DNA from: Caldilineaceae bacterium bin34
Lineage (GTDB): Bacteria; Chloroflexota; Anaerolineae; Caldilineales; Caldilineaceae
Direction of reading: 5' to 3'
NCBI GenBank assembly: GCA_002238555.1
Contig: MPMO01000053.1
Coordinates: forward strand, 1 to 34,452
Length of the DNA stretch: 34,452 nt
Shown: piece by piece, positions 22,578-30,953 of the stretch
How the letters are laid out: every line of letters begins with the position of its first letter
How positions within the stretch are numbered: the first letter of the stretch is position 1
Notes under the pieces: model-generated
Seen by the model: the letters and a program-made list of their open reading frames with translations, nothing else
Database searches by the model: none
Told to the model about the DNA's origin: nothing
Translations under genes and position numbers: made by a program

Positions 22578-23660
22578 ATGGAAGTTCTCCCACACACGCA
22601 GCACAACACGAACCGGAATGCCATCGGGCGTCCCGTTGGCATCATGGGCCACGGCGCCTACATTCCGCGGTATCGTTTGCCCGCCCGCGAAATCGCCCGG
22701 GTTTGGTCCGATCCGGATACGGTGCCGGTCGGACAGGAAAAGTCGGTGCCCGGGCAGGACGAAGACACCGCCACCATGTGCATGGAAGCCTCCGCCAACG
22801 CCCTAGGTCGGGCCGGGGTGTCGCCTTCCGCGATCGAGGCCGTGTGGATCGGCAGCGAGAGCCATCCGTATGCCGTCAAGCCCACCGGGACCATCGTGGC
22901 CGAAGCCATTGGCGCCACGCCCCTGACGCTGGCGGCCGATCTGGAATTCGCCTGCAAGGCCGGCACCGAAGCCCTGCAGGCCGGCATGGGTTTTGTCGGC
23001 AGCGGGCGCGGCACGTATGCGTTGGTGGCGGGCATGGACACGGCCCAGAGCCGCCCTGGCGACGCCCTTGAGTACACGGCCGCCGCCGGTGGCGCGGTCC
23101 TGATTCTGGGCCCGGCGGCGGAGGCGCCGGTTATCATCAATCACGCGCTGTCCTGGGTCACCGACACCCCTGATTTCTGGCGGCGCCCAAACCAGCCCTA
23201 CCCCATGCATGCCGGTCGGTTCACCGGCGAGCCGGGTTATTTCCAGCATGTCCTGGCCGCCGGCCACAAACTCATGGAGGATTTGGACTCCCGGCCCTCC
23301 GACTACCGCCATGTGGTGGTCCACCAGCCCAACCTGAAGTTTGCGACGCGGGTGCTGACCGACATGGGCTTCCGACCCGACCAGTGGCGACAGGGTCTGC
23401 TCGTGGGCAAAATCGGCAACACCTACGCCGGTTCCACCCTGCTCGGCCTCAGCGCCATCCTGGACCACGCCCGCGCGGGCGACCGCATCCTGGCCGTGAG
23501 CTACGGGAGCGGCGGCGGGTCCGATGCCATCGACATGACCGTCACCCGCGATCCGGCTCCTTGGCGGAACCGGGCCCCGGAGACAGCGGACTACCTGGCG
23601 CGCAGGGTGGTGATCGACTACGCCACGTATGCCCGCATGCGCGACAAGATCCAGACCTGA
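22578..23660 (+). CDS. hydroxymethylglutaryl-CoA synthase, archaeal type
   Basis: Condenses acetyl-CoA with acetoacetyl-CoA to HMG-CoA. The 360-residue thiolase-fold protein has the archaeal-type layout: GIMGHGAYIPRYRLPAREIAR, nucleophile Cys126 in EFACKAGTEALQAG, YTAAAGGAVLILG, HAGRFTGEPGYFQHV, the catalytic His249 in VVVHQPNLKFATR, KIGNTYAGSTLLGL and YGSGGGSDAID. In archaea this enzyme forms a complex with an acetoacetyl-CoA thiolase and a DUF35 protein encoded next to it; neither partner is next to it here. It starts 12 bases after the reductase stop. The N-terminal ~20 residues before the family core are extra or the start lies at a later codon. Confidence 0.92.
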   Translation: MEVLPHTQHNTNRNAIGRPVGIMGHGAYIPRYRLPAREIARVWSDPDTVPVGQEKSVPGQDEDTATMCMEASANALGRAGVSPSAIEAVWIGSESHPYAVKPTGTIVAEAIGATPLTLAADLEFACKAGTEALQAGMGFVGSGRGTYALVAGMDTAQSRPGDALEYTAAAGGAVLILGPAAEAPVIINHALSWVTDTPDFWRRPNQPYPMHAGRFTGEPGYFQHVLAAGHKLMEDLDSRPSDYRHVVVHQPNLKFATRVLTDMGFRPDQWRQGLLVGKIGNTYAGSTLLGLSAILDHARAGDRILAVSYGSGGGSDAIDMTVTRDPAPWRNRAPETADYLARRVVIDYATYARMRDKIQT

Positions 23661-23701
23661 CGGCGCAGGTCGTTCCGCTTCCCCGTCCCGGTCCCCATCC
23701 C

Positions 23702-25609
23702 ATGGTCCCGTTCCTGGAAGCCCTGCAGGCCGGCCCCATGCTGGCCGACGGCGGCATGGGTACGCTGTTGCTGGCCCATGGGGCGCGCGTGGACCAGAAC
23801 CTGGAAGAACTTTGTCTTACCGATCCGGAGCGCGTCCGGGAACTCCAGCTGGCGTACGTCAGGGCCGGCGCCGACATCCTGTTGACCCATACCTTCGGCG
23901 CGCAGGCGCTGCGGCTGGCGGAACACGGGCTGGACGGCCAGGTGGTGGCCATCAACCGGGCTGCGGCCCGCATCGCGCGCGACGTGCGCGAAAGCAGCGG
24001 CCGGGACATCTTCATCGCCGGCGACATCGGCCCCCTGGGCCGCTTTCTGGCACCCCGCGGACCCGTGTCCGCAGAGCAGGCCCGGGCCGCATTCCGCGAA
24101 CAGGCGGCAGCGCTCCTGGAGGGCGGAGTCGACCTCTTCTGCATCGAGACCATGACCGATGTGGCGGAACTGCGACAGGCCGTCCTGGCCATTCGGGAAC
24201 TGTCGGACCTGCCCGTGCTGGCCAGCCTGACGTTCAGTGCGGACGGCGAGACTGCCTTCGGCCTTGACGCAGCCGCCGCCGCCGAGGCACTGACCGACCT
24301 GCCGATTGACGTGCTGGGCGCAAACTGTGCGGTGGGCCCGACCGCCCTGCTCGATGTCCTGGCGACCCTGCGGGCCGCCCGGCCGGGCATTTGGCTGTCC
24401 GCGATGCCCAACGCCGGCCTGCCCACGCGCGTGGACGGGCACTTCCAGTACGAGGCGGGCCCGGAATACTTCGCCGCCATGGTGCCGGAGTTTCTCGCCC
24501 GCGGCGCCAGGATTGTGGGCGGTTGCTGCGGCACCACGCCCGCGCACATCAGGGCCATGCGACAGGCACTGGACAGCGCCGACTCCGACCGCGAAGGCGA
24601 TGCGGCGCACCACGATGCGGAGCCGGCCGTCGAGTGGGGGGTCCGGGTATCCGAAACCGGCGGCCCCCACGCATCGGACCCGGTTGCGGCATCCGGCCTG
24701 CTGGCCAAGATTCGGGCCGGCGAGTTTGTGGTCAGCGTGGAAGTGGATCCGCCGCGGGGCCTGAACCCGGACCGCCAGTTGGCCGGCGCCCGGCTGGCCA
24801 AGGAACGGGGGGCCGATGCCATCAATGTGGCGGACAGCCCCATGGCCCGGGTGCGCATGGGAGCCCTGGCCCTTTCCACGCTCATCGAAAATCGCGTCGG
24901 GATTGAGACCATCCTGCACTTCACGACTCGGGATCGGTCGCTGATGGGCCTGCAGGCCGACCTGCTGGGCGCCCACGCGCTGGGCCTGCGCAACATTCTC
25001 GCCCTGACCGGCGATCCCCCCAGTCTGGGGGAAAGCCAAAACAGTTCCCCGGTCTACGATACGGACAGCGTGGGCCTGGTGCAGATCCTGCAGCAGTTCA
25101 ACCGGGGCCAGGACCTCCAGGGCAAGGAGATGGGCCAGCACAGCAGTTTCGCCATCGCCGTGGCCTGCGATCCGACCCGGCCCGACCTGGAACTGGAGGC
25201 GGAACGACTGACCCGCAAACTCCGGCACGGCGCCGACTTCATCATGACCCAGCCCATCTATGATCCCATGGTCTGGATCCGCTTCGCGGACCTGTACGCC
25301 GCCCGGTACGGGCCCATTCCGGCACCGGTGCTAATCGGCATCCTGCCTTTGCAAAGCTTTCGCCATGCCAGTTTCCTGCACCATGAAGTGCCGGGCATCA
25401 CCTTGACTCCGACCGCGCTGAACTCCATGAAGGAAGCCGGCAAGCAGGGCCGCCAAGCCGGCGTGGCCATGGCCCAGGACCTGTTGTTGGGCCTGCTCGA
25501 CGCCCCCCATGTCCAAGGGGTGTACCTGATGCCGAGTTTCGGACGCTACGAAACGGCCTGCCGCGTCCTGGACGTGCTTGATCGCACCCCGGCGAGGGAC
25601 ACCGCATGA
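23702..25609 (+). CDS. bifunctional homocysteine S-methyltransferase / 5,10-methylenetetrahydrofolate reductase (YitJ-like)
   Basis: Two domains in 635 residues. Residues ~1-295 are a Pfam S-methyl_trans homocysteine methyltransferase: LADGGMGTLLLAHG, THTFGAQALRLAEHG, and zinc ligands Cys209 (GANCAVGP) and Cys275-Cys276 (VGGCCGTTPAHI). After a Ser/Asp/His-rich linker (about 300-330) the MTHFR barrel follows: FVVSVEVDPPRGLNPDRQ, ILHFTTRDRSLMGLQADLLG, NILALTGDPPSLGE, DFIMTQPIYDP and IPAPVLIGILPLQS. The fusion is known from YitJ of Bacillus and related proteins; it couples CH3-THF production with methionine metabolism. The frame is open to 23384, but that part overlaps the synthase gene, so the start is ATG 23702. 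It overlaps the next start as ATGA. Confidence 0.94.
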   Translation: MVPFLEALQAGPMLADGGMGTLLLAHGARVDQNLEELCLTDPERVRELQLAYVRAGADILLTHTFGAQALRLAEHGLDGQVVAINRAAARIARDVRESSGRDIFIAGDIGPLGRFLAPRGPVSAEQARAAFREQAAALLEGGVDLFCIETMTDVAELRQAVLAIRELSDLPVLASLTFSADGETAFGLDAAAAAEALTDLPIDVLGANCAVGPTALLDVLATLRAARPGIWLSAMPNAGLPTRVDGHFQYEAGPEYFAAMVPEFLARGARIVGGCCGTTPAHIRAMRQALDSADSDREGDAAHHDAEPAVEWGVRVSETGGPHASDPVAASGLLAKIRAGEFVVSVEVDPPRGLNPDRQLAGARLAKERGADAINVADSPMARVRMGALALSTLIENRVGIETILHFTTRDRSLMGLQADLLGAHALGLRNILALTGDPPSLGESQNSSPVYDTDSVGLVQILQQFNRGQDLQGKEMGQHSSFAIAVACDPTRPDLELEAERLTRKLRHGADFIMTQPIYDPMVWIRFADLYAARYGPIPAPVLIGILPLQSFRHASFLHHEVPGITLTPTALNSMKEAGKQGRQAGVAMAQDLLLGLLDAPHVQGVYLMPSFGRYETACRVLDVLDRTPARDTA

Positions 25610-28164
25610 ACCCGTCCCCTGCGGCCGCGGAAGTCTGGGAGGGTCGGGCAACGCCCCTGTCCCAGGCGCAGATGGTCGCGGGCCTCCAGGCCATCGTGTC
25701 CCCGGAGCGCGTCCTGCACACGGCGGCCCAGCGCACACCGTTCGAATCCGACGGCCTGACCGCATTCCGGGAACGTCCGGGAGCCGTGGTGCTGGTTGAT
25801 TCCACGGACGAAGTGGTGGCGGCCGTGCGCTGGTGCCACGAAACCGGAACACCGTGCATGGCCCGCGGTTCGGGCACCAGCCTGTCCGGCGGAGCCGTAC
25901 CCATCCCCGGCGGCGTCGTACTCGCCCTGAACCGGCTGAACCGCGTCCTGGACATTCGGCCGGCCGACCGCATTTGCCGCGTGGAGCCGGGGGTCATCAA
26001 CCTCGATGTTTCCAAGGCCGTGGCGGCCCACGGCCTCTATTACGCGCCGGATCCGTCCAGCCAGCCGATCTGCACCATCGGGGGCAACGTGGCCTTCAAC
26101 TCCGGCGGCGCGCACTGTCTCAAGTACGGCATGACCAGCAACCATGTCCTGGGCATGAAGATTGTGCTGCCGGACGGCACCGTCGAGGAGTTGGGCCGGG
26201 ACAGCCTGGAAGGCGTCGGACCGGATCTGCCGGGCCTGTTCGTGGGTTCCGAAGGCCGGTTCGGGATCGCGCTTGAGGTCGCCCTGCGCCTGTTGCCGCT
26301 GGTTCCCTCCTACCGCACGGTGCTGGCGGCCTACCATTCGCTGGGTGCCGCCGGCGAGGCGGTCGCCGCCATCGTCGCCAGCGGCCTGCTGCCCGGCGCC
26401 ATCGAAATCATGGACAGCCTGTCCATCGAGGCCGCCGAAGTCAGTGTCCAGCCGGGCTACCCCAAGGCTGCCGCCATCCTGATTGTCGAGTTGGAGGGCG
26501 AACCCGTCCAGGTCGAGGCCGAGATGGTGCAACTGGAGGCCATACTCCGGGAGTCGGGTTCCCATGAAATCAGGCCGGCGCGCACGGAAGCCGAACGACA
26601 GTTGATTTGGAAGGGGCGCAAGAGCGCCTTTTCGGCCGTGGGCCGGCTCAGCCCCGACTTCATCGTGCAGGACGGTGTCGTGCCCCGCACGCGGTTGGGC
26701 GAAGCCCTCGAGTTCATCGACCGCCTGAGCACGCGCTACGGGATCCGGGTGGCCAATGTGTTCCATGCCGGCGACGGCAACCTGCACCCGTTGATTCTGT
26801 ACGACGGCCGCGAGCCGGACGCCCTGCACCGCGCCGAGGAACTGGCGGGGGAAATCCTGACCATGTGCATCGACATGGGCGGATCCATCACCGGCGAACA
26901 CGGCGTCGGGCGCGAGAAACTGGCCTACCTGCCGCACATGTACACGGGTGCCGATCTGGCCCTGCTCCACAATCTGCGCAAGGCCGTGGATCCGGGCATC
27001 CTGGCCAACCGGGGCAAGATGCTGACCGACGATCTGCCCTCGGGGCACTCCGGATCCGAGCCGGCGGAACCGCCGGAACAGTGGCCCGACGACATCCGGG
27101 CCCGGGTCCATGCGCTGCAGGAGAGCATCCGCAGCCACGACCGCGTGGCGGTGCGGGGAGCCGGCAGCAAGGCCGTCCATGCGCCGGACGGCCACACGGC
27201 AATCCTGGATGCCGGTGCGCTGGCCGGAGTCCTCGAGTACAACCCCGCGGAGTTCACGATTACGGCCCTTGCCGGCTCAAGGGTTGCGGATATCCAGGAC
27301 CTGCTGGCCGCGGAAGGGCAGGCACTGCCCTTCGATCCTCCCCGGGAGGGCAATGCCACGCTGGGTGGCACCATTGCCTGCGCCTTGGGCGGCGAGGGCC
27401 GCTGGCGATACGGAGGGTTGCGGGATTTCATTCTTGGCCTGCGTTTCCTGGATGGCCGGGGCGCACTGCTGTATTCCGGCAGCCGGGTGGTCAAGAACGC
27501 CGCCGGATTCGATCTGCCGAAACTGATGGCCGGCAGCCTGGGCTCCCTGGCCTTGATTGTGGAGGCGACGTTCAAGGTCTTTCCCTGTCCGGAGGCTGCC
27601 GGAACCGTCTCCGTATCCGGCCCGTTGTCCGATCTGCTGGACACGATGGCCGCGCTGTCGTGCGGCCGCCACGAAATCGCCAGCCTGGTCTTGGACACAG
27701 CCGTCACCGAACCGGTCCTGCACATCCGCCAAACCGGCCGCGCCGACCAGTTGCCGGCGCGCCTGGAGGATCTCCAACACACCCTGGGCGGATCGGGCAC
27801 GCTCCTTATGGAAGACCAGGCCCTGTGGTCCGGCATGTCGGAATGGTCCCGGGACCGATCCGAAACCGTAATCCGGGTACCGGTTTGCCCTTCCCGCCTC
27901 CAGGAACTGGCCCAGGGGCTGGCCCCTCTGGACATGGGAATGCGCTGGGGCAGTGGCGGCCATCTGCTGTGGCTGTCCGGCGACTGGCAGGACCGCATCG
28001 AGCAGCAGCTTGCACAGTGGGGGCTGACGGGGGTCGTGCTGCGCGGACCGCGTGCCCCCCGCCTGGTTGGTGCCTGGCGGGAACCCCGCCTCCTGAGCCG
28101 CGTCCGCTCCGTGTTGGATCCGGACGGCAAACTGGTGGGTGGCCTGCCCAACCTTAGGAATTGA
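25606..28164 (+). CDS. glcD: glycolate oxidase GlcD-GlcE fusion (FAD-linked)
   Basis: Oxidises glycolate (or a similar 2-hydroxyacid) with FAD, passing electrons to the GlcF partner downstream. Residues ~1-475 are GlcD: CMARGSGTSLSGGAVPIPGG (FAD loop), GGNVAFNSGGAHCLKYGMTS, GLFVGSEGRFGIA, FHAGDGNLHPLILYDGR, SITGEHGVGREKLAYLP. Residues ~490-852 are GlcE: VAVRGAGSKAVHA, FDPPREGNATLGGTIACALG, RYGGLRDFILG, SRVVKNAAGFDLPKLMAGSL. GlcD and GlcE are separate proteins of about 500 and 350 residues in Escherichia coli; here they form one 852-residue chain with no stop or frame change at the junction (~27030). The start overlaps the MTHFR stop by four bases. Substrate could also be D-lactate-like. Confidence 0.9.
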   Translation: MNPSPAAAEVWEGRATPLSQAQMVAGLQAIVSPERVLHTAAQRTPFESDGLTAFRERPGAVVLVDSTDEVVAAVRWCHETGTPCMARGSGTSLSGGAVPIPGGVVLALNRLNRVLDIRPADRICRVEPGVINLDVSKAVAAHGLYYAPDPSSQPICTIGGNVAFNSGGAHCLKYGMTSNHVLGMKIVLPDGTVEELGRDSLEGVGPDLPGLFVGSEGRFGIALEVALRLLPLVPSYRTVLAAYHSLGAAGEAVAAIVASGLLPGAIEIMDSLSIEAAEVSVQPGYPKAAAILIVELEGEPVQVEAEMVQLEAILRESGSHEIRPARTEAERQLIWKGRKSAFSAVGRLSPDFIVQDGVVPRTRLGEALEFIDRLSTRYGIRVANVFHAGDGNLHPLILYDGREPDALHRAEELAGEILTMCIDMGGSITGEHGVGREKLAYLPHMYTGADLALLHNLRKAVDPGILANRGKMLTDDLPSGHSGSEPAEPPEQWPDDIRARVHALQESIRSHDRVAVRGAGSKAVHAPDGHTAILDAGALAGVLEYNPAEFTITALAGSRVADIQDLLAAEGQALPFDPPREGNATLGGTIACALGGEGRWRYGGLRDFILGLRFLDGRGALLYSGSRVVKNAAGFDLPKLMAGSLGSLALIVEATFKVFPCPEAAGTVSVSGPLSDLLDTMAALSCGRHEIASLVLDTAVTEPVLHIRQTGRADQLPARLEDLQHTLGGSGTLLMEDQALWSGMSEWSRDRSETVIRVPVCPSRLQELAQGLAPLDMGMRWGSGGHLLWLSGDWQDRIEQQLAQWGLTGVVLRGPRAPRLVGAWREPRLLSRVRSVLDPDGKLVGGLPNLRN

Positions 28165-28168
28165 TGCC

Positions 28169-29440
28169 ATGCACCATGCCATTGACCTGACCGAACTGCC
28201 GGCAGCCGGCCCCGAGATGGCGGAGGCCATCTCCAACTGCGTGCATTGCGGCTTTTGCCTGCCGGTGTGCCCGACCTACTCGGTGCTGGGGGAGGAAATG
28301 GATTCCCCCCGGGGCCGCATCTTCCTGATGAAGGAGGTGCTGGAAGGGCACCTGGACCATGGGTCGGTTCAACCCTATGTGGACCGGTGCCTCGGTTGCA
28401 TGGCCTGCGTCACGGCCTGTCCGTCCGGTGTGGAGTACGGTGAACTCCTGTTCCCGTTCAGGGCCGAGGACGGCAGCCAGGAGGAATCCGACCGCTGGCA
28501 ACGGCTACGCCAAAGGTTGGCCCTGAACGTGCTTCCGTTTCCGCGGCGACTGCGCCTGGCCTTGCGCCTGGGGCACTGGACCCGGTTCGCCCATCGACTG
28601 GCCCCGGCCGGCCTGCAGCCCCTGACGCGCATGATCCCGGAACGGTTGCCTCCCAGAATCCCCCAACCCGTCGTCGCGTCGCCGGCGGGCAAGCCGGTGG
28701 CGCGGGTGGCCCTGTTGCCCGGGTGTGCCCAAAGCGTTCTTGCCCCTCAAATCCATGCCGACACCGTGCGCCTCCTGACCGCCAACGGCGTGGAGGTTGT
28801 CCGACCGCAAGCCGCCGTTTGCTGCGGCTCCCTCGACCTGCATGCCGGAGAGGCCGATGCGGCTCGGACCCACGCGCGGCGTCTGCTGGCCGCCCTGCCG
28901 ACCGACGTGGATGCCGTCATCACCAATGCCGCCGGCTGCGGTTCCGGCATTCACGAGTATCCCCTGCTGTTCAAGGGGACCGGCGACGAAGGGGCCATGA
29001 CCGACTTGGCCCGCCGCTCCATGGACATTAGCAGTTTCCTGGCCCGGTTGCCCTCGCTGACGCCCATGCAACTGCCCCGACCGCTCCGGGTGGCCTACCA
29101 CGACGCCTGTCATCTGCAACACGCCCTCAAGGTTGTATCGGAACCGCGGACGCTGTTGGGGCAGGTGGAAAACCTCGAACTGGTCGAAATTGGCGGCGAC
29201 GGTTTCTGTTGCGGCTCCGCCGGTATCTACAATATCGATCATCCGGAGACGGCCGACCGGCTGGGAGAGGCCAAGGCCGCCGCGGCGGCGGACACCGGCG
29301 CCGACTGCCTGGCAACGGGCAACATCGGATGCCTCAACCAACTGCAGCTCCATCTGGCCGCCCGCGGCCTGGACATTCCCGTCCGCCATACGGTCTCCGT
29401 GCTGGCGGACGCGCTCCCCCCTTCCAACGGACCCGCATGA
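28169..29440 (+). CDS. glcF: glycolate oxidase iron-sulfur subunit
   Basis: 423-residue partner that carries electrons from the flavin subunit to the quinone pool. Two ferredoxin-type 4Fe-4S motifs are visible, CVHCGFCLPVCP (residues 24-35) and CLGCMACVTACP (about 73-84). They are followed by two CCG-type domains with VCCGSLDLHAGEAD and GFCCGSAGIYN, and the heterodisulfide-reductase-like AYHDACHLQHAL. Length is normal. Start: AGGA nine bases before ATG 28169, five bases after the fusion's stop. Stop overlaps the next start (ATGA). Confidence 0.94.
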   Translation: MHHAIDLTELPAAGPEMAEAISNCVHCGFCLPVCPTYSVLGEEMDSPRGRIFLMKEVLEGHLDHGSVQPYVDRCLGCMACVTACPSGVEYGELLFPFRAEDGSQEESDRWQRLRQRLALNVLPFPRRLRLALRLGHWTRFAHRLAPAGLQPLTRMIPERLPPRIPQPVVASPAGKPVARVALLPGCAQSVLAPQIHADTVRLLTANGVEVVRPQAAVCCGSLDLHAGEADAARTHARRLLAALPTDVDAVITNAAGCGSGIHEYPLLFKGTGDEGAMTDLARRSMDISSFLARLPSLTPMQLPRPLRVAYHDACHLQHALKVVSEPRTLLGQVENLELVEIGGDGFCCGSAGIYNIDHPETADRLGEAKAAAAADTGADCLATGNIGCLNQLQLHLAARGLDIPVRHTVSVLADALPPSNGPA

Positions 29441-30450
29441 CCATGGACTCGCTTACCATCACCTTCACCGGAAAGTCCCAGCTGGAACTCAGGAACCTGC
29501 CGGTCGACGAACCCGGTCCGGGCGAGGTTCTCGTCGCGACACAGGCCAGCCTGATCAGCACGGGTACCGAGCTCATCTGCTACCTGCGCAATTTTGAAGA
29601 GGGCACCCACTGGAACATGTGGGTCCAGTACCCGTTCTTCCCCGGCTACAGCAACGCTGGCATCGTGACGGCACGCGGCCAGGGCGCCGACCGGTTCGAA
29701 GAAGGCCAGTTGGTGGCCTACCGCGCCGGCCATCGCCAATATGCGGTCGTCCCCGAGAGTGCACTGCTGGCGGTGCCGCCCGGGGTGACCGCGCGGGAAG
29801 CCAGCTGGATTGCCCTGGCCAAGATCGTGCAGAACGGCGTGCGCCGGGCCGAACATGTCATGGGAGACGACGTGGCCGTAGTGGGGCAGGGCATTTTGGG
29901 CCAACTGGCCGTGCAGTACGCGCGGTTGATGGGAGCCCGCAACATCATCGCCATCGACCTGGCGGCACCGCGGCTGGAGTACTCCGCCGAAATTTCGGGC
30001 GCGACCCACACACTCCAAATGCCCGTGGACGAGGCGCTGCCCAAGGTTGCCAGTCTGACAAACAACGCCATGCCGGACGTGGTCTATGACGTTACCGGTT
30101 TTCCAGCCGTCTTTGCCTCGGCCCTCAAGCTGCCGCGCAAGTTCGGGACGCTGGTGCTGCTGGGCGACACGGGCACCCCTTCCGGCCAGCAGCTGTCGTC
30201 GGATGTCATCATCAAGGGCCTCACGATCGTGGGAGCACACGACTCCCATCCACCGAACGAGCCTTCGGACTGGAACCACTGGACCAACCAAAGGATTTCC
30301 GAGCTCTTCTTCACCTACCTGGCGCGCGGGCAGATGAACGTCAAGGACCTGATCACGCACACCTACAGGCCCCGGCAGGCACAAGAGGCGTATGACATGC
30401 TGGCCACAGACCGCACCAGTGCCTTGGGCGTCGTCTTCGACTGGACGTAG
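29437..30450 (+). CDS. medium-chain dehydrogenase/reductase (zinc-binding ADH-like, lacks zinc ligands)
   Basis: 337-residue MDR-superfamily protein. N-terminal GroES-like domain has LVATQASLISTGTELICYLR, the STGTE motif of a subfamily often beside sugar or bacteriochlorin genes; cofactor domain has VVGQGILGQLAVQYARLMGARNIIAID (split, Rossmann) and GTLVLLGDTG. The usual catalytic and structural Cys ligands are missing, so it is probably zinc-independent and the common name zinc-binding is misleading. Substrate unknown. Start overlaps the GlcF stop as ATGA, which points to a shared operon with glycolate oxidation. Confidence 0.85.
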   Translation: MTMDSLTITFTGKSQLELRNLPVDEPGPGEVLVATQASLISTGTELICYLRNFEEGTHWNMWVQYPFFPGYSNAGIVTARGQGADRFEEGQLVAYRAGHRQYAVVPESALLAVPPGVTAREASWIALAKIVQNGVRRAEHVMGDDVAVVGQGILGQLAVQYARLMGARNIIAIDLAAPRLEYSAEISGATHTLQMPVDEALPKVASLTNNAMPDVVYDVTGFPAVFASALKLPRKFGTLVLLGDTGTPSGQQLSSDVIIKGLTIVGAHDSHPPNEPSDWNHWTNQRISELFFTYLARGQMNVKDLITHTYRPRQAQEAYDMLATDRTSALGVVFDWT

Positions 30451-30478
30451 CCTTGTCCGGCGGTTCGGGACGGCAGGC

Positions 30479-30943
30479 ATGAGCAAGGATTGGTTCGCCT
30501 CCTTCGGCCTGGCTCTGTTGATTGCTTCGGCCGGTGCCTCCGGCAACGCGTTCTTCGCCTGGTGTCAGCGCAAGGCGATACTCGGCACCATGCCCCTGGT
30601 CTTTGTGGCAATGGTGGCAGCCACCTTCCTGTTTGGCGCCATCGTCACGGTTGCCATCCTGGCGCGCCTAACCCCTGGGGAGGTAACGGTGGCCGGCTGG
30701 CCATGGGCCATGGGCGGCGGACTTGGTCTCTATATCACAGTGTTGTGCTTCTACTTTCTGTACACTCGCTTCGGCACCGCCTATTACGCGCTGTATGCCG
30801 TCCTCTCCATCCTGACCACGACCCTCTTCGTTGGACAGGTGGTGCTGAGGGAACCGATCAACAGGTTCCACCTCGTCTCGATTGCCCTTGCGATCGGCGC
30901 CGTCGTCACCTTTTCCCTGGCGTCCAACCGCCCAACGCAATGA
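30479..30943 (+). CDS. half-size EamA/DMT-like membrane protein
   Basis: 154 residues with four to five membrane segments: FGLALLIASAGASGNAFF, LVFVAMVAATFLFGAIVTVAIL, WAMGGGLGLYITVLCFYFLY, YALYAVLSILTTTLFVGQVVL and HLVSIALAIGAVVTFSL. The last two segments with REPINRFHLVSIALAIG match one EamA half (LGE...G..LI..G). Full EamA exporters have two halves, so this would act as a dimer like small multidrug-resistance type proteins. Function is not determined. It lies 28 bases after the dehydrogenase and 10 bases before alanine racemase. Confidence 0.7.
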   Translation: MSKDWFASFGLALLIASAGASGNAFFAWCQRKAILGTMPLVFVAMVAATFLFGAIVTVAILARLTPGEVTVAGWPWAMGGGLGLYITVLCFYFLYTRFGTAYYALYAVLSILTTTLFVGQVVLREPINRFHLVSIALAIGAVVTFSLASNRPTQ

Positions 30944-30953
30944 CTCCAGCCCC

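Noticed and set aside
23384..23701. Longer start for the homocysteine methyltransferase/MTHFR fusion
   Set aside because: That part overlaps the HMG-CoA synthase gene in another frame and has no family similarity; the ATG at 23702 begins the conserved domain.
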